From Blastomussa wellsi (lineage: Eukaryota; Cnidaria; Anthozoa; Scleractinia; Plerogyridae), in the NCBI GenBank assembly GCA_947652115.1, contig OX393565.1:5892381-5956380 (forward strand): a stretch of 64,000 nucleotides of DNA, read 5' to 3'. Of this stretch, positions 1-12,200 are shown one piece after another. A program made the translations under genes and the position numbers. Below the pieces are notes generated by a model, which was not told the DNA's origin, ran no database searches, and saw only the letters and a program-made list of their open reading frames with translations. The first letter of the stretch is position 1. Every line of letters starts with the position of its first letter.

Positions 1-197
1 TTGCACATTACCGAAAATTGGAATGAATATTTTTCTGATCCACTGATCGTGACAAAAATTTCGCTCGGAGATGTGACCCCAAAAACTATGTATATTTTTT
101 AACCCCCAAAATACTGAGCATGTAAATTTTCCACCCAAACAAATACATCGTCCCCCCCCTCCCGTCATGTATACTGCAAGTAACCCCCCTGGGCTTG
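1..197. mobile_element. Right part of a palindromic MITE, cut by the window edge
   Basis: The segment ends in a C-rich run followed by a sequence close to CGTCATGTATACTGCAAGT and a CCCCCCTG end. The element at 49432-49713 ends in nearly the same way and carries the inverted form at its other end, so both belong to one inverted-repeat family. Only the right half is visible here. Confidence 0.55.
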
Positions 198-207
198 ATA
201 GAAGACT

Positions 208-253
208 CATCATCATCATCATCATCATCATCATCAACATCATCTTCATCATC
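208..253. repeat. CAT microsatellite
   Basis: A run of CAT triplets with one AAC interruption. It gives an artificial poly-Asp reading frame on the minus strand. Confidence 0.9.
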
Positions 254-1044
254 TTTATTTAAACACAGTAAATACATCGGTAAATACTATGTATGCAGAT
301 TTAGTTTCAGCTATAGTTTAAAATATGCTAACTAAAGAAAGTAAACTAAATTAAAGCCTGTTTTACATGAATGCTGTGTCAGAATTAATTAACAGTTGTC
401 GGAAGTTAGTCAGAGATGTTGCTTGCCTAGCAGCTAAGGGTAGACTGTTCCAGAGGACTGCACCACTATAGGGAAAGCTATTTTTGTAATAGTTAGTTTG
501 TGGCAAGGGGATAGCAAGCTTATTTTACTCTTTTTGGTAAATGTCATCAGTTCCCAATACTTTGTAGCAAATTAATTTGAGGCTCTATTGCAAAAGGGTT
601 TTATTGTGGGCTTCTGAAGCTAGGTTTTCCATCCCCATTTGGTACCCTGCTGGGGCGAATCCAGGGGATTGGATTTGGTGGCTAGCCGTTTCCCTATATA
701 ATGATCCACTAGAAAATGTAGGTAACTACAATTATAATGCCTTTCAACCCAAGTAATTGGCTGTTTGAGACCATCACATACCAGTGACAGAAAGGATCAA
801 TCGTTCAGGCTCTGTGAATGAGAATGCTTCGAAAGCAATTCAATTCAATTCAATGTTTATTTACCACATATTTACATCATTTTAATAAAAAAAATAACAA
901 ACCAAAAGATAAAACCTCAGGGCTTATACTAAGAGGTCTCCTCGTTGATACATGCAAATTCAATTGACTTTGAGAGACCGCTTGCACCATGCACTGTGAT
1001 CTTAATTCCATAGTAATCTTCAGTGTTAACTATTTTGGTTTTAG

Positions 1045-1515
1045 TGGGATGAAGGCCTCATGACCATGTCAAAAGGTGAGAAGGCAGAGCTAACCATTGA
1101 GCCTGAGTGGGCTTATGGCAAGAAAGGAAACATTGATGCAAAGTATCCTTTTTATCGGACTTTGAATTATGGTCAGACTTAAGCCATGAACAATGTAGTT
1201 TGCAAGTAACTGCCAACTTTTATTGTCTATTTAAAACGTGAATCTGTGTGGACGAGAATCCTTATGTGATGTAAGGCCAGATTGCTGTCATCATTAATTT
1301 TTGTTAGCGGACGGGACTTTGAGTGCGATGCTCAACACGTTTGGCAAGCAGAAAGGTCTCTGAAGAGGTCCTTGGCCAGGAAGAAATGAAAGCGCTGCGA
1401 ACAATGCAATGTTATCGAGTTCCAAAATTTTGTTATTAGTTTTCCTTCACAGAGACTCAGCATTCCACCCAATTCAAAACTCATCTTTGAAGTGGAACTC
1501 ATGGACGTCATATAA
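1045..1515 (+). CDS. FKBP3: FKBP3/FKBP25-type peptidyl-prolyl isomerase, last two coding exons
   Basis: FKBP-type prolyl isomerase, C-terminal part; the 5' exons lie left of the window. Exon 1045-1142 follows a TTTTAG acceptor and encodes WDEGLMTMSKGEKAELTIE followed by PEWAYGKKGNIDA. Exon 1455-1515 follows an ACAGAG acceptor and encodes LSIPPNSKLIFEVELMDVI with a TAA stop. The split Lys codon (AA|A) joins them in frame. The WDEAL-MSKGEKA-EPEWAYGKKG and IPPN-KL-FEVEL blocks are the end of the FK506-binding domain, and the spacing and stop position match FKBP3, a nuclear nucleic-acid-binding FKBP in animals. The N-terminal helical domain that would confirm FKBP3 over other FKBPs is not visible. 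Bases 1-1044 are intron with repeats. Confidence 0.85.
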
Positions 1516-1987
1516 CCTTTGTCAGCATTAGCTCATGAAAAAACAGGATGACAGAGAGCTGGAATACAACAACTATAGGATATCATAAAATCTAGCTGAG
1601 GGACTCACTAGCTAGCTAGTAGCTTACTCCTGGTGTAGAGTATTAGACACATTTTAGACAGCTTTGCTGGAAGTTCTTTTAAATAATTAGATTATGAGCT
1701 CGAGATTTTTATCACAGGGTATTAACAGGGTTCCAGTTAAGTTTTTGAGGCAAGGTGCCATTCAAGTTATTCCAATGGGTCAAATACCCACTGTTCCCAA
1801 CAAATCCTTATAAGTTTTCAATTTATTTGTCGGGTCAAGAAGCTGACCTAGTCGGGTTTTGATTTGAGACCCCCCTCTTATCTGGAACACTGGGGTAAGT
1901 TGGTCAGGACAAAGCCCGGATCAACTATGGCAAGATAGAAACCAAGAGCAAGTAATCTAATTGTTTTAGTATAAATCTACTAGACGC

Positions 1988-2580
1988 TTAAAGTGCCTAT
2001 GAAGCGAAATTTTTTCTGCATAATTGAAAAATTTGTTATTTGGAACACACAATTCCAAAGTTTGAAAGCGCCACGATAAAAATTGTCGATTTTACAAGCG
2101 CTCAAAGTTGTGCTTTTTCGCTTGAAAAATGGCAAATTGAATCTCGTGTCCAAAATACCACATGACCTCAAATCTGACGTCAGTTTGTTTGCAAGCAGTG
2201 CAAGCAAATATGGCAGACGGTGAGAAAGTAAAGCGTAGAGGTGGACGATATTGCGTTGCTGGGGCTCCAAACAACCAAAGTTGCAAAACTACGTCTTACA
2301 CCCCGAATATTAGCATGCATCAGTTTCCATCCGATCTTTCGTGACCGTAGTCAAGTGAGCGTAAACAAATTCTTGCAAACAAACTGACGTCACACGCTTT
2401 TATCTAGCAATAAATTCGGACCCAGTCTCTTTGCCAATTTTAAAGGCAAAAAAGCGTAACTTTAAGCGCTTGTAAAATCGTCAATTTTTATCGTAGCGCT
2501 TTCAAACTTTGGAATTGCTTGTTTCAAATAGTAAATTTTTAAATTATGCAGAGAAAAATTTCGCTCCATAGGCACTTTAA
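1988..2580. mobile_element. Kolobok-like MITE with TTAA target site and long inverted repeats
   Basis: The ends read TTAA|AGTGCCTATGAAGC and, inverted, CATAGGCACT|TTAA. The two arms (about 1992-2118 and 2447-2576) are inverted copies of each other over more than 100 bp, including the AAAATTGTCGATTTTACAAG motif. TTAA target duplications are typical of Kolobok and piggyBac elements, and the THAP-like reading frame inside favours Kolobok. Related ends are seen at 13795-13977 and 54130-54303. Confidence 0.7.
2210..2344 (+). pseudogene. THAP-domain N-terminal fragment inside the TTAA element
   Basis: A 44-codon frame starting ATGGCAGACGG encodes GGRYCVAGAPNNQSC and then ISMHQFPSD before a stop. 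Two cysteines followed by an IS-H-FP motif are the start of a THAP-type C2CH zinc finger, as found in transposases of the P and Kolobok groups. The rest of the domain and the catalytic part are absent, so this is the remnant first exon kept in a non-autonomous element. The family call rests on motif memory only. Confidence 0.5.
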
Positions 2581-2593
2581 AACGTACAATATA

Positions 2594-2769
2594 CTAGATT
2601 ATCCGCATGTTCTTCACAGACACTGAAAATACTTTTGCTGCCATTTCGTTACTCACTTTCTACTTAACAAAATTAATGGAACTAGATTATCCGCATGTTC
2701 TTCACAGACACTGAAAATACTTTTGCTGCCATTTCGTTACTCACTTTCTACTTAACAAAATTAATGGAA
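2594..2769. repeat. Exact tandem duplication of 88 bp, two copies
   Basis: The block beginning CTAGATTATCCGCATGTTC occurs at 2594 and again at 2682, with the same sequence through the following TTAATGGAA. Confidence 0.95.
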
Positions 2770-2779
2770 TCCAAGTTGT

Positions 2780-2918
2780 CATGCGTCTGTTCAGTAATAA
2801 ATTTGGTAAGAACAAAAAAGTGGCACACAAAGTGATAGCCGAGTGTGCCGCTGATGTTCTTACCACATTAATTTTGACGTCTTTTGTGATCATATTCATT
2901 ACTGAACAGACGCACAGC
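2780..2918. mobile_element. Small palindromic MITE
   Basis: TGCGTCTGTTCAGTAAT near 2782 is repeated in inverted orientation (ATTACTGAACAGACGCA) near 2898, enclosing about 100 bp. No coding capacity. Confidence 0.75.
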
Positions 2919-3153
2919 ACAGTGGAATTTATCCGTTTTGTAAAATAAAGAAGCAAAATATAAAAAGCTCGATTCCATCAGTGCATGTGTCCATTAATAG
3001 ATCCTAGGTAGGAACCAATCAAAATGCGTTCATAATTGGGCTTATTTTGTACATGTGAAATGGAATAGATTGTGAGAAGCATAGCCAATCAGAGAACAGC
3101 ATTTGTGACAGATAAGCTAGTAGATTTATAAATATACCAAACAGTGATTGTAT

Positions 3154-3217
3154 TGCCTGTGCACGCAGACATATTTTCCTGAAATATGTCCAGAAATATA
3201 TCTGCGTTCACAGGCTA
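3154..3217. mobile_element. Very short palindromic element
   Basis: GCCTGTGCACGCAGACATAT pairs with ATATATCTGCGTTCACAGGC across a short centre. The outer AGCCTG-type ends resemble the element at 43873-43959. Confidence 0.55.
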
Positions 3218-3756
3218 GGGATTGCAAGGAGTGTGACTCCATAAAGACATTTTATATACATATTTGTATTAAACCACAAAATGTCATGTCATGTTAAAGT
3301 CATAAAATTGCACCCATTCATTCACTTGATTGCCTGCATTGAAATGATTCATAATTGTGAAAAAACTGAAAAAAAAATGTTACAAGGATTTCCAATATAC
3401 CTGACTCGAGTTGCATCATCACTAAGCAGATACAGCTGAAGTCAGGTTACATAAAAAGATAAATAAAATATACAGCAATGATAAATTGTATTTCCTTTCT
3501 TGTGCAAATTATGTTTTAAAAGAGTAAGGCTTGTGGTACTTGTTCACTTTCTCGCAAATGATCTGATTTCTTGTGAGTAAATTTGTCACCTACCTTGACA
3601 CACTCATTGTCTCGGATTGGGTGTCAGAAAATCCCAAAAAATGATCTTGGCCTTGGCAAATATATTTATGAATTTTTGGTTGATCTTTGTTGACTTAATG
3701 TCATCTTTCTGTTAAAACAGCCTTTAAACATAGAGCCAAAAACTGTACATGCAAAC

Positions 3757-3842
3757 CCAAGATACAACCGTGTTTGTATACTCTCATCTAAACACATCTG
3801 TCATCCAATGAGAGCATACATTGTATCTCAGTTATTTCATAT
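3757..3842 (+). repeat. Dispersed repeat copy (ACTCTCATCTAAACACA family)
   Basis: Shares the core TACTCTCATCTAAACACA and the CCAATGAGAGCA-CA and ATCTCAGTTATTT motifs with 52770-52990, and in opposite orientation with 24815-25060. Confidence 0.65.
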
Positions 3843-4239
3843 TATGTTGTGTTGTGTTATGTTGCTGTTATGTTCTACTTACATAAAATACATATTCCTC
3901 CATGTATCTTCTTTGTCTTGTGTGGAGACTTCCATCTTGAAAATATTCAGTGCTGTTGAATTGTCATTGGTAATGAAAAAAAGGTACCTCAAGTGGATAT
4001 AGAGAGTTTTAGCTATCAATCTTTAACAGGAGTAAGCTTGAAGGTAAATCAACTGAACAGGTAGCATGCTTAGTATGCTCAAGAAGGTAATTTTTCAAAC
4101 CATCCTTTGCTTTTAAATGGCAGTACCTAAGAGAAGAAATTTTTCTGAGTAAAATATATAATATTAGGTAAAAAGCTGTAAACAAGAACTAAATACACTG
4201 ACAGTTTTTGATCAGTTGATCACACTGCATTCTGAAGAC

Positions 4240-4442
4240 GATCTAATGATAGACTATGAGCAGTCCCTTTTCTTTCCTTAGTCCATCGAAAAAAGGGCTG
4301 TACAAAACCTGGGAGACACACCCACGTAGCGAGGCAATTTTTTTGTGCCTCACCGCGTGGGCGTGTCTTCCATGTTTCACGCAGCCATTTTTTTTCACTT
4401 TGCACTCAATGGACTAAGAAAAAAAGGACTGCTTGTACTCTA
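4240..4442. mobile_element. Palindromic MITE
   Basis: GAGCAGTCC..TT-TCCTTAGTCCAT on the left is mirrored by ATGGACTAAGAAAAAAAGG and ACTGCTTGTACTC on the right. A central CACGTAGCGAGGC/GCCTCACCGCGTG stem gives a second level of symmetry. Confidence 0.75.
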
Positions 4443-4678
4443 ATCTAATGTTAAGAGTGGTATTTAAGTCCATTCATGTCTGACAGTACTGCTGTTTTAA
4501 CTTCAGTGGTTTACCAGTACTCTTGCCAACTTGTGATTTAGGCTTTGTGAGCCTGGGCTGCCTGCAAACTGCACTTTAAAAGAACTGAACACAGAATGGC
4601 TGACCATACAGTTGGGATTAACTATATATTTCCTTTCAAATCATGTAACACAGCATTTGCTGTGAGTAGTCTGTGACC

Positions 4679-4987
4679 CGGGGAGGGGACTCCCACACGA
4701 AAAAGACGTAGATGCCCATTGTCTCACTTATGGGAGTAAACTTCAGTTATTTGGTCTTGTAGAGGGGGTTCCAGACAAAACCACCAATATTTTTTGCTGT
4801 CAAGGTCTCATTTAGGGTTGCATGCCAAGAAATATAGAAATATGAATTTTATTTTTGGTGTTTTGGTATCTTTTTAGGGATGAACAAGAGCCTTAACCAC
4901 GTCCAGATTGGTCTCCTTTTGGAGTTACATTTAAAAATTTCAGGCAAGCATCACCATCTGTTTCATATGGGAGTTTCCCCCTGGAAC
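4679..4987. mobile_element. Possible MITE with GGGGA-type ends
   Basis: GGGGAGGGGACTCCCACA near the left and TATGGGAGTTTCCCCCTGG on the right are imperfect inverted repeats about 300 bp apart. The remainder is AT-rich and non-coding. Confidence 0.45.
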
Positions 4988-6202
4988 CTGTGAACAGATT
5001 TTGAATAGCATGATGGTCCGTGATCAGGACGTTATTTCCCTGACTTTATTTTTTCCCATATTTTTTGTCTGTAAAAGGGGAGAGCCTGATAAAAGGTGAT
5101 GGGAAAAAGCTGGTCAATTCCTAACTCTCGAAGCATTTTACAGATGCAAAGAACATTTTGTAGGTGGTGCTGTACACAGTTATCACTGCCCAGCTGGTTA
5201 CACCTCTCTTTGTACTCTTAACTTGGAGATAAAGATATCAATGCCAAAGCAATATGACAATTATGTTTGAAAAGGTATAGAATCGCCAGCTTCTGCTCTG
5301 TTCTGCCACGAGTGCTATGCAATGTTGTAACATTTTTTTGCAGTATTTCCCCATTCCCGTCATTTTGGGATGCCCCCCCCCCCCCGCGCGCGCCCGTGCC
5401 CCCTATTCTACCGAGCCGGCGCCCCCGCCTTCCTGTTCCCCTTCCTGTTCCCCTCAGCTGATTATTTTTTCTTGATCATAAAAAAACTACAATTATTTTG
5501 CAAACAATTACATGATAGGGCAGTGTTTATTTTTAACAATATTTTGAAGCAGTCAATGTATGCTCTATAGATGCCACGCGCAGCGAGCGTTACGTGAGCG
5601 TTGTCAGCGTTGAAGTCGCACAGATCCTGTTTCCGAAACCCGGACATCCATGCACAGTATCTTGTGGCGTTATTGAAGACTTAAAGAAAGTTAACTTTTT
5701 ACCACTAACCCATTGTGCGTTCCTTTATAGATTTGCTGTTGTGAAAGTCTTAATACGACAGTGTAATACGTTACATTAAAATGCACATATGTTGCAATGC
5801 ACTGACATTTTGGCGGGATTTTCATGTTATTTCTCGTCACCAGCTGCGGGAATCGTGCACTTAGTGAACGAAAATCAACTTTGTAGTGGTAGGGGCGGGA
5901 TTGCAGAAAATTCCCAATTTATCAAAGACATTTAATACGATCATTCAAAAATGACAGAACCAAACAAAGATTTGTGAGACATTTTTGATGAGCGTAAAAT
6001 CAGAAATTTACAAAGTTTGTAATTTCCTCGCCTGGTAAAAGTCCACAAGGTTTCTTACCATTTTGTCCTCCTCCCCTCCCTTCAAACATTAATCAATTCC
6101 TCGAAGGACTTGCCCAAACTTATCCCTCGGGAGTCCCTTTGCGTACTTCGGGTTTTTCGTGGACCATGTAATTTTCCTCTCCACGATTAAATTGGCGGAT
6201 CT

Positions 6203-9200
6203 ATGACAGAGACTTCGGAAGAGTTTCTTGATGGGGTAAGAAGATGTTTAGGTTTTATGCGTTTAATTCTTGTTTAATATATAACAAGGACGACATCAGC
6301 CGAGTGCTTTTACATTCAAACCGCTTTCGATTCACACCAGATTTTTAACACCTTTATTCAAAGTGACATCAGATATTTTATTATAGTTTTAGAATTGGAA
6401 TATGTAAGATCACTTCACTTGAATTCTCAGTTACTTTTGCCAAGTTTAATTTAACTGATCTTCGGTAGTTAACGGGCCGCCAAAAACGTGCTTGTTGTGT
6501 TGAGTTTGCTCTAGAAAAGTAATTACCTTACACAAAAGGAATTTTTAATGGTCCCGATAATCTTTGTTTGTAGCCTTTGAAGTCGAAACTTTACTGTAAT
6601 TACAGTGATGTTGTCGAATATTTTGTTTAGAATGGAATATTGCGAGGAAGGCGCTCTCTGATAAGTAAAAATTCGACGAATCGGTTTTCACCAGGGTGCC
6701 ATCATCATAAAACATTATCTGGGCACAAATTAGCATTTTTTAAAACCTTTTTTATTCATCCCATTTCGTTAGATATGCTCAAAAAAATTCATTGGACATC
6801 TTAAAACTAAAATATGTCTTTTTTTGTGTGTTAGTGAGTGTGAAAATTAAAATTACTTTTAAAAAATTATGCATGTTCGCGTGGCTATAAATTTCAGGTG
6901 ATTTATAATTATTGAAAACATTTTAGATATATCAGCAGACTTCAAACCATACACATTTAGAACTATTAAATCCTTTTAGAAGATATTTTACCTCGAAAAA
7001 TTGTTAATCCACACATGGAAATTTAAACTTTTACATGAAGCGTCAAAGTTCTGCCGTAGCCAATCAGATCACTTCAGTACGAAAATTCTGGTGCAAATAT
7101 TTGAGTTTTGTCATGAGTCATAATAGACAGGTAGCAAATAATACATAAGCGTTTTCTTATAAGTGATCGCCTTTGCATTCAACGTTTAATAGCATTTAAT
7201 GTTTCATCCTTTTTTTACGAAGCTGTGATATATACCGCGCCATGTATTGCTAAATTGTGATTGGCTGACATTGCCTGTTATTTATTTGTGTTGTAACCGC
7301 ACGGCTTGATATATTAATCTACTTCCTTTTTCTAAGTGAACAATGGCATCATGTTCCGCAGTGGTTGCGTCACTAGTTAAAAATATGTACTACACGTTCT
7401 TTGATTTTCTCCACCCAATTCGTATTAAAAAGCCTGCCCACTACTATCAACGTATAATTCATTGAAATTTTAATTTTATTTGCTGTCAGTGATACATTTT
7501 TTCCCCAAACAAGCTTTACTTTATTGCTATAGTTGATAGCAAGCATGCGTTAAAAATTTAACTCTGTTTATATTCAATGTGAGTAAAATTTTTAGAATCT
7601 TCAATGTTGTAATCAGTTGGGCGTTTATCATGGAAGAAAGTGTTATGTAGCAATAATTGTTATTAAATAATATATGATTGCATATTTAAAGCAAACCTTA
7701 CATTTCTCATCAACAAATTCTCGCGCAGAATAGTATTGTCATTGGAGACTCTTATAGCGGATCCTTTTCTGGTTGCAGTGTTTACCAATAAATCCATCCG
7801 TGTATACAATGTTATTTTAATCCTGCTGGTATTTGGCAAAAGAAAGCTGTCGCTTTTAGGTTTAGTTTAAATGAGTTGTTTTGCATTAAGACTTCCATTG
7901 GCTTTAATCCGGAAATTGGATTTTCTGTGCGATCTACATGTAACTTATACTAGTAAGTATATATTTTCCTTAATTATTGTTCCATACAGATTCTGTTCTG
8001 TTCTGTTCTTACAATTATTGCCATTTGAATTATAATTGAGCCACATTTGTTTTTAAGCTTAAAATCGATTGCCCATTAAGTCGCCAATGAGAAAAACTAT
8101 GGAACCGAAGGAATTTTGCCAATTTTTTGGAAGCAGTTATGCCATTAATTCTTTAGGATATGCTTCACTGTTTTCCACATTTACATGTATTTCCTTTAGG
8201 GTTTTGCCATTGAATGGGAGTTGTGCAAATGATAAAAAGTGGCCAGCTATGTGATTTGTTCTTTATCATATACTTTGTAGGTGGTGTGAACTATCTGATA
8301 GCTTATATCTTTATGTCGAATCTCAAGTGCCTATTGAGATGGTAAATAGATTAGAATGTGGTTTGACCTCATTCTGAAAGATTATATTTTTGCTGCAGTT
8401 AAAAATACATAGCAACTGAAAGAATTATAACATAGAACAGCGAGCGATGCTGTGTTTGCATAGAACACAATGTCCACAATCTCTGAGTTATCTGATTCGT
8501 TATTAAAATTCTGGCATATGACAACTAATTAAGTAATGACTAAGTTGTTACCCATCAGAATTGTAATTTGACCCACGTTTTAGAGGGTGTAATTATTGCA
8601 TCTGAAGAAGAACAAGCTTATCTATCACTGAGCAACTTTCAACAGTTTCTGTCAGCTCTTTTCAATGTACAGTCATAAGGCTAAGGTGTCATCAAAGACC
8701 ATTTGGTTTGTCAGGCTGCGTTATAACAGATAACGAAGAAGCTTATAATAGACAGTGTAAAAACAGAGAAAGTAGAAATAATAATAACAAGAAGAATTGC
8801 TTTACCATGCATGTGAATTTCATGCATGTTGTTTGACAAACTTTGGCTTGTGGTTAAATCCTTTCAATTATAATTTGGAAGTTTGTGTACTTTCATTGGC
8901 ATAGAAATTATCCAATTTATTATCATAATTATTTGATCTTGATAACAAGAATAGTAATCTTGATACTATCACAACATTAGAGGGGTAGAATGCCCTGTTG
9001 CTAAATTTTGTCCCACGCAGCATCAATCTGGCATCAATCATGTGAATTAAAAACTTTTATCATCAGGACGCCATTTACTCATCGGGCAAGCCAAGAAAAA
9101 GCTTTGTGACTTTCGGATGCTCTCTGCTGCAAAACAGCATGGAACCCCTTAAAATTAAACAAAATTTGCTTTTCTCTAAGGCTGAATTATATCTCATAAG

Positions 9201-12200
9201 TTTTCCAACTCGATCTGTTGGCTCAGTAGTGTCGATCATAAATATTACAAATTCTGGAAAAAATGACATTTACATGATCATGAAGCAACTGTTAAAAGTT
9301 ACATCATTACTGGCAAGATGCTCTCAAACATGAACCATGTGACATTTTTTCTTTCCGATCATGTATTAAGAATCAAACTGCGTAGAGTTCAAATTTCTGA
9401 TGACAATTTTACCGCTCTAGTGATTTTGATAGTATCAAGTTCAACCACAAAGGAAGGAACAAGAATGTCTGACAAAAAATCAGTGGAAAAGTGACTTTTG
9501 ATTTAAAAAATTGATGATCGAAGATGTGTACTTGATCTTGATGACAAATTTTGTAGCCAGGGACAAAATTATAACCCAGCCGATGATTTTTTTGTGTTAG
9601 TTGTTATGGATGATTGGCCTGTTAAAGAAAATTATATATGATAAATGGACAAAGGGTTACTCCCTTTCCAAAAATTCACAAGTTGATTATTGCACTTGTA
9701 ATTTCTTAGTGATTATTGATTATACAGCTGAAGCCTGTTGTACTTCTCTTGTGATTTTGTTTTTTCTATCTGCTGTGTTTTTTTGTCTCGAAATCTCAGC
9801 CTCCAAAACTAGAGTAGACGCTGGTGTTCAAGGCTCAGAATATCAAACTTGAATTTTGCAATTTGAGTACTGGAGTCTTGCAAGCCAAGCAAAAGGTCAA
9901 GAGTGGTCCTTCTTAAACTACCAATTTCAATATTAAATAAATGTTGTCATGAATTTGTTGCTAAGAAAGGTTTCTAACCGTTTCTAACCAGACCTTTTAG
10001 ATGGATAAGCTTTTGCCACAGGTTTGTTCTGTTAAAGAGTCCTTTAAAAAACATAAATCATTAAATAAATAATGTTCACATGCTGGATGCTATGTAAGGG
10101 TTAATGAAATTCGTGTTATCATAACTTAAAGTTATATTACGTAATAACCACCCATATTTACGGTCTTTCTACACTTAGCATTCCTCCATAAAACCGATTT
10201 TAAAGGAGGATATGTTATTTTTGATTCTTATGCAAAATCAGAACTCTTCCTCTTGGGATTTTAAATTCCAACTTGCATTTTGGGACTGGCACTAGTTTTG
10301 CATGTGCAATATTGATTTTTTTGAAGAAGGGCTTCCTCCGAGTACTGGTAGTATTTACCATTTAGCACTACAATGTACAAAACACTCCAAAATTGCTTGC
10401 CTCCAAATACAGTCTTGAACAATCCCTTAGCCGCTGCTGTAGTTCTGTAGTTAAGAAGCCCCCACCCCTCACCCTTAATGTAAATAAACATTAATTAAAA
10501 ATAATAATTGTAGTAATCCAAATAATGACTCCACATCACAATTACTATTGATAGTAACTGTGAAACATGTAGGCCTCAATAGACAATGGTCATAAATAAA
10601 TGTTATTCTTTTCCGATTTATCCAGAATGATCCATCCAGCTGGGGCACTGCATATTGTTCTTGGGCAAGACACTTTACTCTCATAGTGCGTCCATCTGCC
10701 CAGCTGTATAAATGGGTACCGATGAAATAATGCTTGGGGTAACCTTGCGATGGACTAGCATCTTATTCAGGGGGAGTAGTCCTAGTTGCTTCATTCTATG
10801 GAAACCTGGATAAACTTCGGCGGTATGGGCCACTAGGCCCGACACAGACTTCAACCTTACCTATAATCAGCAGTTGAAATACAAACTAACAGAGGAAATG
10901 AAAGTGAGAGACTTCACCCACACTTATTTGACACTATGCCAGATAAATTTGGAAATGCAACTTTTTTCTCTGGACTGGCCTTTTGTCCACACTTAAAAAT
11001 GCTGTTTTCGATTTGGTTGAACACTTTGAAAATGCTGACATCACAGCAGTCAAAAAATAACAACCGTGCATGCTGGGCTTGTAAGCATTTCTGATTAGGC
11101 AGCACTGACAGTGAAACAATTTGACAATGGTTTTGTGCGGACAGCAAGCTTTTTATCCGTTTTCAGACAAAAAGGTTAAGTACAGATCCATGTATAATTT
11201 GGTTTTATTAACGGGGTTGATAATGTGAATTGGCCACAGTAAAGAGATTCAAGAGCTGACGTTTCGAGCGTTAGCCCTTCGTCAGAGCTAAAAACAGTAA
11301 CAGAGACCAAAAGTATATTGTTATTTTATTTAATACAGCACTCACTGTGGGTAAGATGTATTGTTGGCTACACTGCTTTTTCAAAGCAGTGTGATTTTTG
11401 TTTTTCATTGTTTCAGATTATGATAAATTATGAATACAAGACAATAAAGAACAAAAACCAATATTGAAACAAGTTTGAAGAATTTTAAACGAAATTTAAA
11501 TGTAAACCACAACATTTGCATCATTTATAATTAATTTACTTCTCTGGAACTTTTTCATTTAATCAAATTTAATCATTAAATTTACAGCAGCAATATTCGT
11601 CTTAGAGAAGAATTTACCGTTAGTGTGATGTAATTGATTGTTGCTATATATTAGTCTTATTTAGCTACTTATTTTTCAGGGTGTTTTGATGCAGTAAAAA
11701 TGACTTTCAAAACAACCAACTTCAGGAATTTTAAACTGGCAACTCTTTGATGATTTCACATTCTGTTATCTTTGGTAGTAATTATTAAAAATAAAAAATA
11801 ATTATATCTAGAGTTATTTGATTAAAGATTTGCACCATTGTGCATCAAAATTGCCATTGGTCATAAATATTTGTATAGGCTATTTATCAATTGTTATCAG
11901 ATCATTTTTGTGATCAGGATTTTGAATTCTAGAAGTAATTCCCTTGTATTGTATATAAAGTAAAAGTTTGCTATTTTTTGGTTGTTTGGATGTTGCTAGA
12001 CAAACTTTATTTTGAATGTTTATTCTGATCTGTGGCTGGCTCCTCAGCTATGAGAAATTGGAAGTGACATTAATTACTCAATATTCTGTGTCAAAATTGA
12101 ACTAATTTATGGAATTTAGAATTTCATAAACTTGTTTGTACAGACAAATTTGTTTGAATGTATGTTTTTAAAATGCAGTGCACTGTGTATTTTATTGAAT

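Larger units (their letters stand above)
1516..6202. other. Intergenic region between FKBP3 and Pellino
   Basis: No convincing gene was found. The region holds the Kolobok-type element, an exact 88-bp tandem duplication, several palindromic MITEs, and a C-run plus proline-like low-complexity stretch near 5370-5460. The last few hundred bases before 6203 should contain the Pellino promoter and 5' UTR, but no TATA box or transcription start was identified. Confidence 0.5.

Noticed and set aside
86..277. Poly-Asp frame
   Set aside because: It is a translation of the CAT microsatellite on the minus strand.
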